A stretch of 59,638 nt of DNA, taken from an uncultured Colwellia sp. GTDB lineage: Bacteria; Pseudomonadota; Gammaproteobacteria; Enterobacterales; Alteromonadaceae. Below are positions 26,183-35,081 of this stretch, in pieces (position 1 is the first letter of the stretch; the number at the start of each line of letters is the position of its first letter). The stretch spans positions 1 through 59,638 of the forward strand of contig CAJXRC010000005.1 in assembly GCA_913058405.1 (NCBI GenBank), given 5' to 3'. The notes under the pieces were generated by a model, which ran no database searches, was not told the DNA's origin, and saw nothing but the letters and a program-made list of their open reading frames with translations. The position numbers were made by a program, and so were the translations under genes.

Positions 26183-27172
26183 ATGATTAAAAAATTTATG
26201 CTTTTACTCACTGTCTCAGTGATCGCTACCTGCTGTATATCCATGCCTGCTAAAGCAGATAGTTCAGGTGATACTAAGTACCCCATCGTATTAGTCCATG
26301 GTTTATCGGGCTTTGATACGGCACTAGCCGACTACTTTTATGGCGTTAAAGGCGCGTTAGCTGCCGTTGGTTCAGTACAAGTTTATACCCCTCAAGTCTC
26401 AGGCTATGAAACGAGCGAAGCTCGTGGAGAAGAGCTATTAACTTACCTAGAAGAGTTAAGTGCTATAACGGGTTCAACTAAATTTAACCTAATTGGCCAC
26501 TCACAAGGTGGGATTGACTCACGCTATGTCGCCTCAATTCGCCCTGACTTGGTGGCCTCAGTGACATCTGTTGGCTCACCACATTTTGGTTCGGGAACCG
26601 CTGATTTTATCAAGGACTCCCCTCTTGAAGGTATTACGTTATCTATAGGTAATGCTGTAGGAAGCTTTTTAGCAGCGGCAACGGGTGATAGCTCCCAACA
26701 GGCTAATGCCATGGGATCATTAGAGGCACTGAACTCAACTGATGCAGCAATTTTTAATGCCAAGTATCCTGAAGGTCTACGCCAAGGAACTTGTCAGGAA
26801 ACCCCAAGTTATAATGCCGGCTCTTGGTGGTGGCCTAATTGGCAAAGCGACTACTCTGTCAATGATGGTGCGCATCAAGTGAATGGTGTGGCATATTATT
26901 CATGGGCAGGTACGTATAATCCCCTATTTGATTCAAACATTTTAGATTTAGCGGATGGCTTTTTATCCGTGACTTATCTAACGATTAATGAAGCCAATGA
27001 TGGTGTAGTAGGACGTTGTTCTACCCACTTGGGCCAAGTTATTCGTGATGACTACACCATGAACCATGCAGATGAAATCAATGGCATGTTCGGTCTACGT
27101 GGTTTGTGGAGTGCAAATCCACTGCAACTATATAAAGACCACGCAAGACGTTTAACGGCTGTTGGTTTGTAA
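26183..27172 (+). CDS. secreted triacylglycerol lipase (family I)
   Basis: Extracellular lipase of the Pseudomonas/Burkholderia foldase-dependent type. The start at ATG 26183 (329 aa, ribosome site AAAGGTG) gives signal peptide MIKKFMLLLTVSVIATCCISMPAKA; an upstream ATG at 26114 would destroy it. Seen: oxyanion-hole YPIVLVHGLSGFD, nucleophile elbow GHSQGG (Ser107), the Asp in NDGVVG (Asp273) and the His in MNHADEIN (His295). Two cysteines around CQETP and GRCSTH are placed like the family disulfide. Secretion by the type II system is typical. The foldase gene follows, separated by a hairpin. Confidence 0.94.
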   Translation: MIKKFMLLLTVSVIATCCISMPAKADSSGDTKYPIVLVHGLSGFDTALADYFYGVKGALAAVGSVQVYTPQVSGYETSEARGEELLTYLEELSAITGSTKFNLIGHSQGGIDSRYVASIRPDLVASVTSVGSPHFGSGTADFIKDSPLEGITLSIGNAVGSFLAAATGDSSQQANAMGSLEALNSTDAAIFNAKYPEGLRQGTCQETPSYNAGSWWWPNWQSDYSVNDGAHQVNGVAYYSWAGTYNPLFDSNILDLADGFLSVTYLTINEANDGVVGRCSTHLGQVIRDDYTMNHADEINGMFGLRGLWSANPLQLYKDHARRLTAVGL

Positions 27173-27178
27173 AATAAA

Positions 27179-27201
27179 AAAGGTTCACTGTGTGAACCTT
27201 T
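27179..27201 (+). terminator. hairpin between lipase and foldase genes
   Basis: A perfect 10-bp stem AAAGGTTCAC / GTGAACCTTT with a three-base loop starts six bases after the lipase stop and ends 39 bases before the foldase start. The weak T content downstream suggests partial termination or an mRNA 3'-end stabiliser, which would keep foldase expression below lipase. Confidence 0.6.
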
Positions 27202-27240
27202 ACTCCTTTTGAAAATACTTCAAGTCTCAAGGTATTAATT

Positions 27241-28296
27241 TTGAATCTGAATATATTAAAAGTTTCTATTATTTTGATCAGTATAGCTATGTTCGCTATC
27301 GCGCTATTTAACATGTTAGCAGGTGATGAAAAGATAGAACAACAGAAACAGTCCGCAATATTAATTGATCAAAGTGCCACAAATGCGCCACTAAAACCTG
27401 AGCTGATTACTGAATTGGTATTATCACCACCAGATTCAATAGCATATGCTGAATATGCGATAGTTTTACCAACATCATTACGTAATACCCCGATGCCCGA
27501 GCACCTTGATATTAACGATGATGGGAGTTTAATCATTAATAAGAAAATTCTTCACCTTTTTGAGTTTTATTTATCAGCAATGGGTGAAGAGTCTATAGAA
27601 GTCATTATTACTCGGATTAAAAGTAGCCTTAGAGAGCAGCTAACAGCTCAAGCCCTTGATGAAGCACTACATATTCTTGAAGGGTATTTACAATATCGAA
27701 ATGAGATCACAGCGATCAAGCAAGAATATAATCAAGCTATTGGCGCTAATGATTATTCATTGGAACATGTTATAAATGCTAGAGATGAACTTATAGAAGC
27801 ACGTTGGCGATTTCTATCAAAGGATGTTATTACCGCTTTTTTTGCACTAGCAGACGACTATGAAAATTATATGCTTGGCATTGCAAGCATTACCAAAGAC
27901 AACAGTTTAAGCAAAGAACAAAAAGATAATGCTATTTCGCTACTTAATACTCAGGCACCTAGCTGGTTGATTGAACAGCAAAATACAGCCAATCAATTAA
28001 ATGAATATCGGCAACACCATAGTGAACTAGTTTCTCAAGGAGCGAGTGAGAGTGAATTAAGAGCACTCAGAGAACAAGAATTTAGCAGTGACGCTTCTGA
28101 TAGGTTATCAACCCTTGATGCTCAGCGATTACGCTGGCAACAAAGACTAAGTGAATACAGAGTTGAATTGGCCACTATTTTGGCCATCGAACCTGACCAC
28201 CAAATTCAACAAGCTATGGTAGATGAATTACGCAGCCGACACTTTAATGCGCAAGAGACAAGACGAGTGAATGCACTTGATAGCAGTTACTTATGA
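27241..28296 (+). CDS. lipase-specific foldase (Lif)
   Basis: Steric chaperone, anchored in the inner membrane and facing the periplasm, that folds the upstream lipase. The 351-aa protein has an N-terminal transmembrane helix (about 5-22), a variable linker, and an all-helical domain. Family hallmarks include HLFEFYLSAMGEE (about 105-117), LREQLTAQALDEALHILEGYLQYR, ARWRFLS and DRLSTLDAQRLRWQQRLSEYR. The signature RXXFDY(F/C)LS(A/T)XGE is degenerate: the Arg position is Leu and FDY is FEF. Start is TTG at 27241 with AAGGT upstream. It ends eight bases before the convergent GGDEF-EAL gene. Confidence 0.88.
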   Translation: MNLNILKVSIILISIAMFAIALFNMLAGDEKIEQQKQSAILIDQSATNAPLKPELITELVLSPPDSIAYAEYAIVLPTSLRNTPMPEHLDINDDGSLIINKKILHLFEFYLSAMGEESIEVIITRIKSSLREQLTAQALDEALHILEGYLQYRNEITAIKQEYNQAIGANDYSLEHVINARDELIEARWRFLSKDVITAFFALADDYENYMLGIASITKDNSLSKEQKDNAISLLNTQAPSWLIEQQNTANQLNEYRQHHSELVSQGASESELRALREQEFSSDASDRLSTLDAQRLRWQQRLSEYRVELATILAIEPDHQIQQAMVDELRSRHFNAQETRRVNALDSSYL

Positions 28297-28304
28297 CAAT
28301 AGTT

Positions 28305-30593
28305 TTATTGTGCTGCTAATTGTCCCTCTAATAAGTTTGAAATGTCATCGGCACTGACCGGCTTACTAAAAAAATACCCCTGTGCGTAATCGCAATCAAG
28401 CTCTTGAAGCATTGTAAATTGCTCCTCGCTTTCAATGCCTTCAGCTGTGATTTTATGTTCAAGGTTATGCCCCATTTCTATCATAGAACCGACCAATAGT
28501 TTAGCTTTATGGTCAATAAGAATGTCATCGATAAAGTATTTATCAATTTTTAAGAAATCAACATTAAGATGTTTGAGCGAAGCAAAAGAGGAGTAACCTA
28601 CACCGAAGTCATCAATCGCTAATAAAACGCCCAGCTCTTTTAAATGTTCAAAAACGGCAAGGTTTTCTGGGTTGGTCTGTATCACCCCTTCTGTCACTTC
28701 TAGTTCAAGCTCACCGGGCAATATACCGGTTTCTTTAATAACACGCTTAACCAGTGGCACTAGATCACTATCAAGGAAATGACTTGGGGATATATTAACC
28801 GCCATAATAATTGAAGAAAAGCCCGCTTGCTTCCATAACGTTGCCTGATTACAGGCCATTTTCAAGACCCACTCAGTTAGTGGTTTTATCATGCCTATTT
28901 GCTCTGCCATGCCTATAAAGTCGACCGGAGAGACTTGACCGAGCAGTGGATGATGCCAGCGAGATAGTGCTTCAACGCCTATAATACAGCCCGAATGAAT
29001 ATCAACTTTTGGTTGATAAACCAGTGAGAGTTGCTGATTTTCTATCGCTTCTCTTAAATGTTGTTCTATTTTAAAACGGTATTCTGCTTTATCGGTTAAC
29101 TCTTTTTTATAAAAAGCATACCTATTTTTTCCGAGATCCTTTGCCGCATATAACGCAGTATCTGCAGCTTTTAATATTGTTTGTAGATCGATTCCATCGT
29201 CAGGATAATGCGCAATACCAATACTACACGCTGGCGTGAACTTTCTTCCTGCTAACTCTACAGGTTTTGATATCAGCTCTAAACAACGTTGAGCAACGTG
29301 AGCAGCACCATAGTCATCCATCACATTATTAACGGCAATACAAAATTCATCACCGCTGAGTCGAGCAATATAGTCAATTTCACGACATGCGCTTTTTAAG
29401 CGCAGTGCAACCTGTTTGAGGAGTAAGTCACCAACGTCATGTCCTAGGCTATCGTTAACCGTCTTAAAATTATCAAGATCGATATATAACAAACCAAACT
29501 TATTTTTTTTACGTGCAGATATTTTGACTAACTCTTCAATGTTTATATAAAAATGAGGGCGACTGGAAAGGCGAGTGAGTTCATCGGTATAGGCTAAATC
29601 TTGAATTCGTTTTTGATTTTGTTCTCGCTCCATAACAATACCGGCAAGTCGTGCTGCTGATCTGAGATCATTAGATTCTTCTTCATTAGGTAATGCAGGG
29701 TAGTCGTGATACATACCAAAAGCACCCAGTACTTTTCCAGAAGAGCTTTTAATAGGCTCTGACCAACAGCTACGCATGCCATAAGGAAGTGCTACGTGCT
29801 TTAATGCAGTCCACTTAGGATCGGTTGCAATATTTTCGACAAGTACACGCTTACCGGTATAAGTAGAGGTACCACATGAGCCAACGTCAGGGCCAAATTC
29901 AAGGCCATGAACTGCTTCGCAATAGGGTTTTGGTAAGCTAGGTGCTCCCGCATGAAGCAACTTCCCCTTATCTAATTCAAGCATTGAACAGCGCAAACCT
30001 GAGTGTCGTTCTTCATACATTAAGGCAATTTCATCATAGATTGTAGATGCAGGCTTACCTTGAGCAATTAACTCAAGAATTTTTGTATTTCTATCATTGA
30101 AGAATTCTGATTTTTTTTGCTGTGTTATATCAACATGAGTGCCAACTAAACGTACTGTCTCATTATTTTCACCGCGTGTTACTTTAAATGCTCGAGATCG
30201 TATAAAAACGTCATGACCTGCTTTATGACGCATACGCATTTCAACTTCAAAGGTATCGATTTCTCCGGATAAAAATTTCTGAACATCTTTTAAGACAAAA
30301 CCTTTATCATCAATATGAACCATTGCAGCCCAAGTATTTAAGGTATTCTCAAGTTCATTTTCACTGTAACCCAGCATCTTTTTCCAGCGAGGGGAGTAAT
30401 ACACGTCATCTGTTGCTAAATCCCAATCCCACAGGCCATCAGATGCTCCGCGCATAGCCAGAGCAAAGCGCTCTTCACTATTAAGAAGCTCTGCGGTACG
30501 AACATCCTGACTTATATGCGCTGCAACCAGCTCAGAACGTAATTGCTCAATTTCTCTTTGTAGTTGTATTTCTTTAGTCACTATTTCTGTCAT
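28305..30593 (-). CDS. PAS-GAF-GGDEF-EAL cyclic-di-GMP protein
   Basis: Cytosolic 762-aa signalling protein with no membrane helix. Order: a short N-terminal helix, PAS/PAC (about 42-160), GAF (about 165-325), GGDEF (about 330-495) and EAL (about 510-755). The cyclase signature is SGDEF (413-417) rather than GGDEF, with an intact inhibitory RxxD (404-407) five residues before it. The phosphodiesterase residues look complete: EALSRW, LEVTEG, IDDFGVGYSS and the KIDKYF lysine region. It is therefore likely a phosphodiesterase, possibly bifunctional (inference). The GAF ligand is unknown. It is a single gene convergent with the foldase. Confidence 0.93.
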   Translation of the reverse strand: MTEIVTKEIQLQREIEQLRSELVAAHISQDVRTAELLNSEERFALAMRGASDGLWDWDLATDDVYYSPRWKKMLGYSENELENTLNTWAAMVHIDDKGFVLKDVQKFLSGEIDTFEVEMRMRHKAGHDVFIRSRAFKVTRGENNETVRLVGTHVDITQQKKSEFFNDRNTKILELIAQGKPASTIYDEIALMYEERHSGLRCSMLELDKGKLLHAGAPSLPKPYCEAVHGLEFGPDVGSCGTSTYTGKRVLVENIATDPKWTALKHVALPYGMRSCWSEPIKSSSGKVLGAFGMYHDYPALPNEEESNDLRSAARLAGIVMEREQNQKRIQDLAYTDELTRLSSRPHFYINIEELVKISARKKNKFGLLYIDLDNFKTVNDSLGHDVGDLLLKQVALRLKSACREIDYIARLSGDEFCIAVNNVMDDYGAAHVAQRCLELISKPVELAGRKFTPACSIGIAHYPDDGIDLQTILKAADTALYAAKDLGKNRYAFYKKELTDKAEYRFKIEQHLREAIENQQLSLVYQPKVDIHSGCIIGVEALSRWHHPLLGQVSPVDFIGMAEQIGMIKPLTEWVLKMACNQATLWKQAGFSSIIMAVNISPSHFLDSDLVPLVKRVIKETGILPGELELEVTEGVIQTNPENLAVFEHLKELGVLLAIDDFGVGYSSFASLKHLNVDFLKIDKYFIDDILIDHKAKLLVGSMIEMGHNLEHKITAEGIESEEQFTMLQELDCDYAQGYFFSKPVSADDISNLLEGQLAAQ

Positions 30594-31021
30594 ACGCCCT
30601 CAAATCACTACATCAAATAATACAAACTGCTAGCGTTTTATTAAGTGTTAAGCCTAAATAGGAAATGACATTCCTTCACATAGTTAAACTAGCAAACAAC
30701 GTTAAATACACAAAGCTGTATATTTGTGGTCAGAGCTGTTTATATTCGTTAAGGAATACGTATAGTACTTTCATTAACATTATTAATCATAGATGATTTT
30801 TGCTAGTTTGCTGATTTTACTATCTAACTCTGCAACGGTTATAACGGAGAGTGCCAACCTTCAAACTAGTCACAGGAAAACGTAGCTAAATTGAATGTTT
30901 AGCTTTAGCTCTGTTAATGGCTGATGACTTTAATTTTATCGCTACCGAGTCAAAAAATCACTATACAAACGTGACTTATTGTTTTAAAAATAAGTCACCT
31001 AGACGAGTAAATTAGTAATAA
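30594..31021. other. intergenic region without recognised features
   Basis: 428 AT-rich bases between the divergent GGDEF-EAL gene and an AraC-family gene. It must hold both promoters, but I see no convincing consensus hexamers, palindrome or small gene. Confidence 0.5.
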
Positions 31022-31897
31022 ATGAGCATACCAAAAGTTGAATTCAGCCCCAAAAATCACAAAAAAATTGGGATAGAAATCATTGAATTATCTGATATAT
31101 ATAAGCGGTCTACTGATGAAACTGAAAATTTTATTGCACAGCCACATCGAATAAAATTTCACAATTTATTGTACATCACACAAGGTAGCGGAACACACTT
31201 CATTGATTTTAATACCTATACTATTCAAGCTGGCAGTGTCGTTTTTATTAATAAAAATCAAGTCCACGCGTTTGACTTAGTCAATCAACCACAAGGTAAG
31301 CTGATCATTTTTACGGATCAATTTCTTGATACTATCTTTACCACGATTAAAACGCCTTTAGCTGCTCACAACTATCTACTTACCTCCTACTCACCGACCC
31401 TGACATTGACAAAGGAAATAAGAAAAACTTGCGACGTATTGCTCACAGAGATTGAGAAAGAGTATCAAATAACAGACCCAAATTTGAATTTCTTAAATTT
31501 AATATTTTCGGCGGTATTAACCAAGTTTACTAGTCAGCGCACACGATCTTATGAGCAATATTTGAGTGAATCTCGTACGGAAAAATTTATGAGATTCATT
31601 AAATTACTTGAAGGAAATTATACTAACTCACGCGATGCAAAAATATATGCTGACATGCTGCATATGACTTATAAGTCGCTTAATCAAATATGTAAGCTAG
31701 CAACAAAACAAACAACAAAGCAGTTGATAGATGCATATATTATTTTAGAAGCTAAGCGAAAACTCTCAATTGAAAACATCCGCGTTCAGCAACTTGCTGA
31801 CGAATTAGGCTTTGATGAGGTTACTAATTTCGTCAAGTACTTCAAAAAGAATACCCTTATTACTCCTTCACAATTCAAAAAATCGATGCAAGGTTAG
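31022..31897 (+). CDS. AraC-family transcriptional regulator
   Basis: 291 aa. The N-terminal cupin-like sensor domain (about 45-115) has KFHNLLYITQGSGTHFIDF and AGSVVFINKNQVHAF. The C-terminal part has two helix-turn-helix motifs (about 200-290), including YADMLHMTYKSLNQICKLA and VQQLADELGFDEVTNFVKYFKKNT. The ligand is unknown. The next gene in the same direction, 88 bases away, encodes the SnoaL-like lipoprotein and is the natural candidate target. Confidence 0.88.
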   Translation: MSIPKVEFSPKNHKKIGIEIIELSDIYKRSTDETENFIAQPHRIKFHNLLYITQGSGTHFIDFNTYTIQAGSVVFINKNQVHAFDLVNQPQGKLIIFTDQFLDTIFTTIKTPLAAHNYLLTSYSPTLTLTKEIRKTCDVLLTEIEKEYQITDPNLNFLNLIFSAVLTKFTSQRTRSYEQYLSESRTEKFMRFIKLLEGNYTNSRDAKIYADMLHMTYKSLNQICKLATKQTTKQLIDAYIILEAKRKLSIENIRVQQLADELGFDEVTNFVKYFKKNTLITPSQFKKSMQG

Positions 31898-31985
31898 ATA
31901 TTTACCATTTTTTCGCATTCATTCACCTGAACACTTACTAAGCAACCACATATAATTTCCTCATCTTATTTAGAAGGAAATAACG

Positions 31986-32849
31986 ATGAAAAAAAGCTTT
32001 TTAACAACTGTCGTAGTAGGGGTGCTAGCCATTTCTGCCTGTAACGCTACCCCTGTGAATTCGGAGATAAAAATGAATATATCAAATGAAGATAAAGCCG
32101 TTGCTTTACTTAATAGTATTGAGACCGGTGACCAAACCGCTATTGGTTATGTAAACCCAGCAAAATATACACAGCACAACTTGGCAGTAGGCGATGGGTT
32201 AGCTGGTTTTGGTGCTGTTTTGCAAGCCTTACCTAAAAATAGCGCCAAGGTAAATATAGCGCGTTCATTTACTGACGGGGAATATGTATTTACTCACACT
32301 GACTATAACTTTTTTGGCCCAAAAATTGGTTTTGATTTGTTTAGATTTGAAGACGGCTTGATTGTCGAACACTGGGATAATTTAGACGAAAAATCAGCAA
32401 CCCTAAATCCAAGCGGCCGTAGCCAAATAGATGGCCCGACAACAGTTGAAGATTTAGATAAGACAGATGAAAACAAAGCATTAGTAGCAAAGTTTGTTGA
32501 TACCATATTAGTTAACGGTCAATTTGACCAGTTAAGCGCATTCTTTGAGGGTGATTTTTACCATCAACATAATACGGCAATCGCTGACGGTTTATCGGGA
32601 TTAGGTCAAGCACTAGAAGCAATGGCTAAAAATGGTATTAAGATGGTTTATACCAAAAACCATAAAGTGCTAGGTGAAGGTAACTTTGTATTAAGCATAA
32701 GTGAAGGCACTTTTGCCAATAAGCCTACTTCATTCTACGATTTATTCCGTGTTGAAAATGGAAAAATTGTTGAGCACTGGGATGTAATGGAAACCATTAT
32801 TCCAAAAGAACAATGGAAAAATACAAACGGTAAATTCGGCAATTTATAA
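31986..32849 (+). CDS. lipoprotein with two SnoaL-like domains
   Basis: 287-aa predicted lipoprotein (signal MKKSFLTTVVVGVLAISAC, lipobox ISAC). The mature part is a tandem duplication of an NTF2/SnoaL-type domain. Repeat 1 spans about 35-135 (YTQHNLAVGDGLAGFGAVLQAL ... FDLFRFEDGLIVEHWDNL). Repeat 2 spans about 160-275 (YHQHNTAIADGLSGLGQALEAM ... YDLFRVENGKIVEHWDVM). Similar single-domain proteins are usually annotated as nuclear transport factor 2-like or polyketide-cyclase-like with no defined reaction. Ribosome site AGAAGGAAA; terminator follows. It probably responds to the upstream AraC regulator (inference). Confidence 0.82.
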   Translation: MKKSFLTTVVVGVLAISACNATPVNSEIKMNISNEDKAVALLNSIETGDQTAIGYVNPAKYTQHNLAVGDGLAGFGAVLQALPKNSAKVNIARSFTDGEYVFTHTDYNFFGPKIGFDLFRFEDGLIVEHWDNLDEKSATLNPSGRSQIDGPTTVEDLDKTDENKALVAKFVDTILVNGQFDQLSAFFEGDFYHQHNTAIADGLSGLGQALEAMAKNGIKMVYTKNHKVLGEGNFVLSISEGTFANKPTSFYDLFRVENGKIVEHWDVMETIIPKEQWKNTNGKFGNL

Positions 32850-32868
32850 TTAATTTTCTTGTAATATT

Positions 32869-32908
32869 AAAGAAAGATATCGTGCACTTGAACACGATAT
32901 CTTTCTTT
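32869..32908 (+). terminator. strong terminator after the SnoaL-like gene
   Basis: A perfect 16-bp stem AAAGAAAGATATCGTG / CACGATATCTTTCTTT with an eight-base loop starts 19 bases after the stop codon and is followed by T-rich sequence. Confidence 0.88.
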
Positions 32909-32981
32909 ATTTCTTTATCTCTTTATTTCTTTAACCATTAATTATCATTTTCGTTGAAAGAAACTTCTAAGATATGTGGGC

Positions 32982-33155
32982 TTATTTTTCACATTTATAA
33001 CCAACACCATAGACTGATCTTATAGATCTTGAATCTGGAAAGTATTGATGAATTTGTTACGAATGTTTTTAATATGAGTATCACGGTTACGGTCACTAAC
33101 ATCAATTATATCGTGGTAAACGTTATTCATAACCTCATCCCGAAGACAATTGCAT
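32982..33155 (-). pseudogene. relic of an OmpR-family response regulator
   Basis: Reading the minus strand, one frame gives CLRDEVMNNVYHDIIDVSDR then NRDTHIKNIRNKFIN. It shifts by one base to QYFPDSRSIRSVYGVGYKCE and K, then TAA at 32984-32982. This is the winged-helix recognition segment and C-terminal hairpin (VYGVGYK) of a PhoB/OmpR-type regulator. An in-frame stop lies just upstream of the first residue, and the receiver domain and start are gone. No partner kinase is seen. It is a decayed fragment, probably what remains of a two-component system deletion. Confidence 0.8.
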
Positions 33156-33288
33156 CACCCAGTTTACATTAATGTTCTGCTATAAAATAAGTGATTGATC
33201 AGTTAAAAATGTCAGATTAATTTACAGTTAATTATTTATTGGTTAGCTGAATTATTTTATCGTACTGAAATAGTTGACTATTATTAAC

Positions 33289-33305
33289 TTGGCGCGTTTC
33301 GTGCT
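33289..33305 (+). promoter_or_regulatory. sigma-54 promoter upstream of the DUF2375 gene
   Basis: TTGGCGCGTTTCGTGCT has -24 GG (33291-33292) and -12 GC (33303-33304) spaced by ten bases. It shares TTGGC and TTCGTGC with the PEP-CTERM gene promoter at 24914. The start site would be near 33316, giving a leader of almost 200 bases before the ATG at 33513. I found no small gene in that leader. Confidence 0.68.
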
Positions 33306-33512
33306 ATTTTTTTGCCGAACTACGAATATAATAGTATCTGAGCTCTTAAAGCAGTAAAGGTAATGGTTAGTTTTTTTGTTCTTATTATTAAGAAACATTA
33401 AGAACTATGGACTACTATTGATTTAGATCCACACAAAAAAATCGTTCATACGGGATAATACATGACCGATTTCCTAAGTAAATTTAATATGGAATAACTA
33501 AAAGAGTATATT

Positions 33513-33731
33513 ATGGAGCAAGATTTAATCCAAGTAACCATCATTTATTACCAAGTAGAATCACTTGAATTACTACATGAAGTGAAATCATTTCCAAAAA
33601 ATCACCACGGAAGAGTTGTTTTACCTGCAGAGTTTAAAAAGGGTAAATCAATTATTGCTGTGTGTGAGGGTGAAATTACCATTTTAAATAAAGTAGGTGA
33701 TCGTATTTTATCTGTTGGTAAAGTCGCATAA
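33513..33731 (+). CDS. TIGR02922/DUF2375 family small protein
   Basis: 72-residue soluble protein: MEQDLIQVTIIYYQVESLEL, then a central FPKNHHGRVVLPAEFKKGKSIIAVCEG with strand-rich content resembling a swapped-hairpin (AbrB-like GRVVLPAEFK) element. I recognise it as the small family known from Colwellia and Shewanella, one member of which was noted to share an upstream regulatory site with PEP-CTERM genes. The function is unknown; a transcription or assembly factor is one possibility. The ribosome site is weak. The sigma-54 site at 33289 supports the regulon link. An imperfect hairpin at 33766-33800 may terminate it. Confidence 0.8.
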   Translation: MEQDLIQVTIIYYQVESLELLHEVKSFPKNHHGRVVLPAEFKKGKSIIAVCEGEITILNKVGDRILSVGKVA

Positions 33732-33895
33732 GAAAATTGTAGCCTCTACTTTAAATAATAATGCTGATAAGTTTTCAATCATCCCCAGTTGAAGCTTATC
33801 AAGTAGTTTATTTACATAGACAATAGCGCTCAAACATCTCTTCAGTAAGCTGTTTCTAATTGCTCTAATTTACGGAGTCAGCGAGTATGAAAAAG

Positions 33896-34855
33896 TCACA
33901 CACTAGATTCAACCTCTTCGTTTTGTACTTCATTTTTTAGCCAATCAATAAATAATTCTATTTTTGTATTTCTATTATTAGGTAACGTAGCAAGATAATA
34001 TCGCTGTGGACATAGCATTTTTTTATCAAGAAAAGGTTTAATCAACTCTCCTCTCTTAATTTGATTGCGGATAAGACTCTCCCTACCCATTGCTACACCA
34101 GCACCATGCATCGCCGCGATAACGGCCAAGTCTGAGCGGTCAAAGCTGATATTCCCACTATCCTCTAAGCAGTTTATATTGAAATGATTTGTCCATAATG
34201 CCCATTCATCTGTGTTGGAGTCATATCCCCATGCTTGGTTATCATGCAATAACGTGCATTGGTTTAGATTATTAATATTACCGATCAAATTAAATTCTTT
34301 GGCGTACTCAGGAGTACATACTGGCACTATAGTTTCGGCCATAATATCTTGGCAGTGTAACTTACTCCGTTGTTTTTCATCAAAATAAATTGCCACATTA
34401 ATGCCATGACCATGAAAGTTTATATTTTCATTTCCCGTTAAAATGTTGAGCGAAATAGCAGGGTATTTTTTTTGAAAACTGGAAATTCTGGGCACCAACC
34501 AGCTTTGCGCAAAAGAAGGTCGCGAATAAACAGTTAGCTCACCAGAAATCTCATTACTTTTTACCTCTAGAATTTCCTGATTTAAACTGGTTAACGAAGA
34601 CCTTGCCGCAATATAAATGCGCTCACCTTCCTTGGTTAATTCAATTTTTCGATGTGAGCGTTTAAATAACAATATACCTAATTCATGCTCTAACGCATTT
34701 ATTCGATGAGATATTGCACTTGGCGTCATCGATAACTCTTCAGCCGCAAGCGAGAAAGAACAGTGCCTGGCTGCTACTTCAAAGGTATGCATTTTAGAAA
34801 GCTGAAAACTGCTCAACCGTTTACTTTTAGAAATAATATTGTCTTGGCTGTACAT
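33896..34855 (-). CDS. dsdC: LysR-family activator of D-serine catabolism
   Basis: 319-aa LysR-type regulator of the GcvA/DsdC subgroup. The helix-turn-helix is at about 20-75 (MHTFEVAARHCSFSLAAEEL, SMTPSAISHRINALEHELG). The effector domain begins about residue 105 (LTVYSRPSFAQSWLVPRISSF), a sequence typical of DsdC. It is divergent from dsdA across 226 bases, the usual dsdC-dsdA arrangement, and is expected to activate dsdA in response to D-serine. No D-serine permease (dsdX) is present in the window. Confidence 0.85.
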   Translation of the reverse strand: MYSQDNIISKSKRLSSFQLSKMHTFEVAARHCSFSLAAEELSMTPSAISHRINALEHELGILLFKRSHRKIELTKEGERIYIAARSSLTSLNQEILEVKSNEISGELTVYSRPSFAQSWLVPRISSFQKKYPAISLNILTGNENINFHGHGINVAIYFDEKQRSKLHCQDIMAETIVPVCTPEYAKEFNLIGNINNLNQCTLLHDNQAWGYDSNTDEWALWTNHFNINCLEDSGNISFDRSDLAVIAAMHGAGVAMGRESLIRNQIKRGELIKPFLDKKMLCPQRYYLATLPNNRNTKIELFIDWLKNEVQNEEVESSV

Positions 34856-35001
34856 AATACAGAATCTTCCATTGGCGGTTTCCGACGAATTCTGACAACG
34901 ACAATATCATTATGCATAACAAAAATTAACTCAAATTGAACAATTCTATGGTTTTATATGATTAACATCGCTCTTGTTTAAATCTAGCTCATGTGAAGTT
35001 G

Positions 35002-35035
35002 AATAATCATCGTTTGTCTGTGTGTGACGATTATT
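35002..35035. promoter_or_regulatory. possible DsdC operator in the dsdC-dsdA gap
   Basis: An imperfect inverted repeat, AATAATCATCGT facing ACGATTATT, centred about 63 bases before the dsdA ATG. Position and size suit a LysR-type activator site; the arms differ by a three-base insertion, so confidence is low. Confidence 0.3.
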
Positions 35036-35081
35036 GTTTAATACTATTAAGAAAACACATAAAGCGGATTGAGAGGTAATA

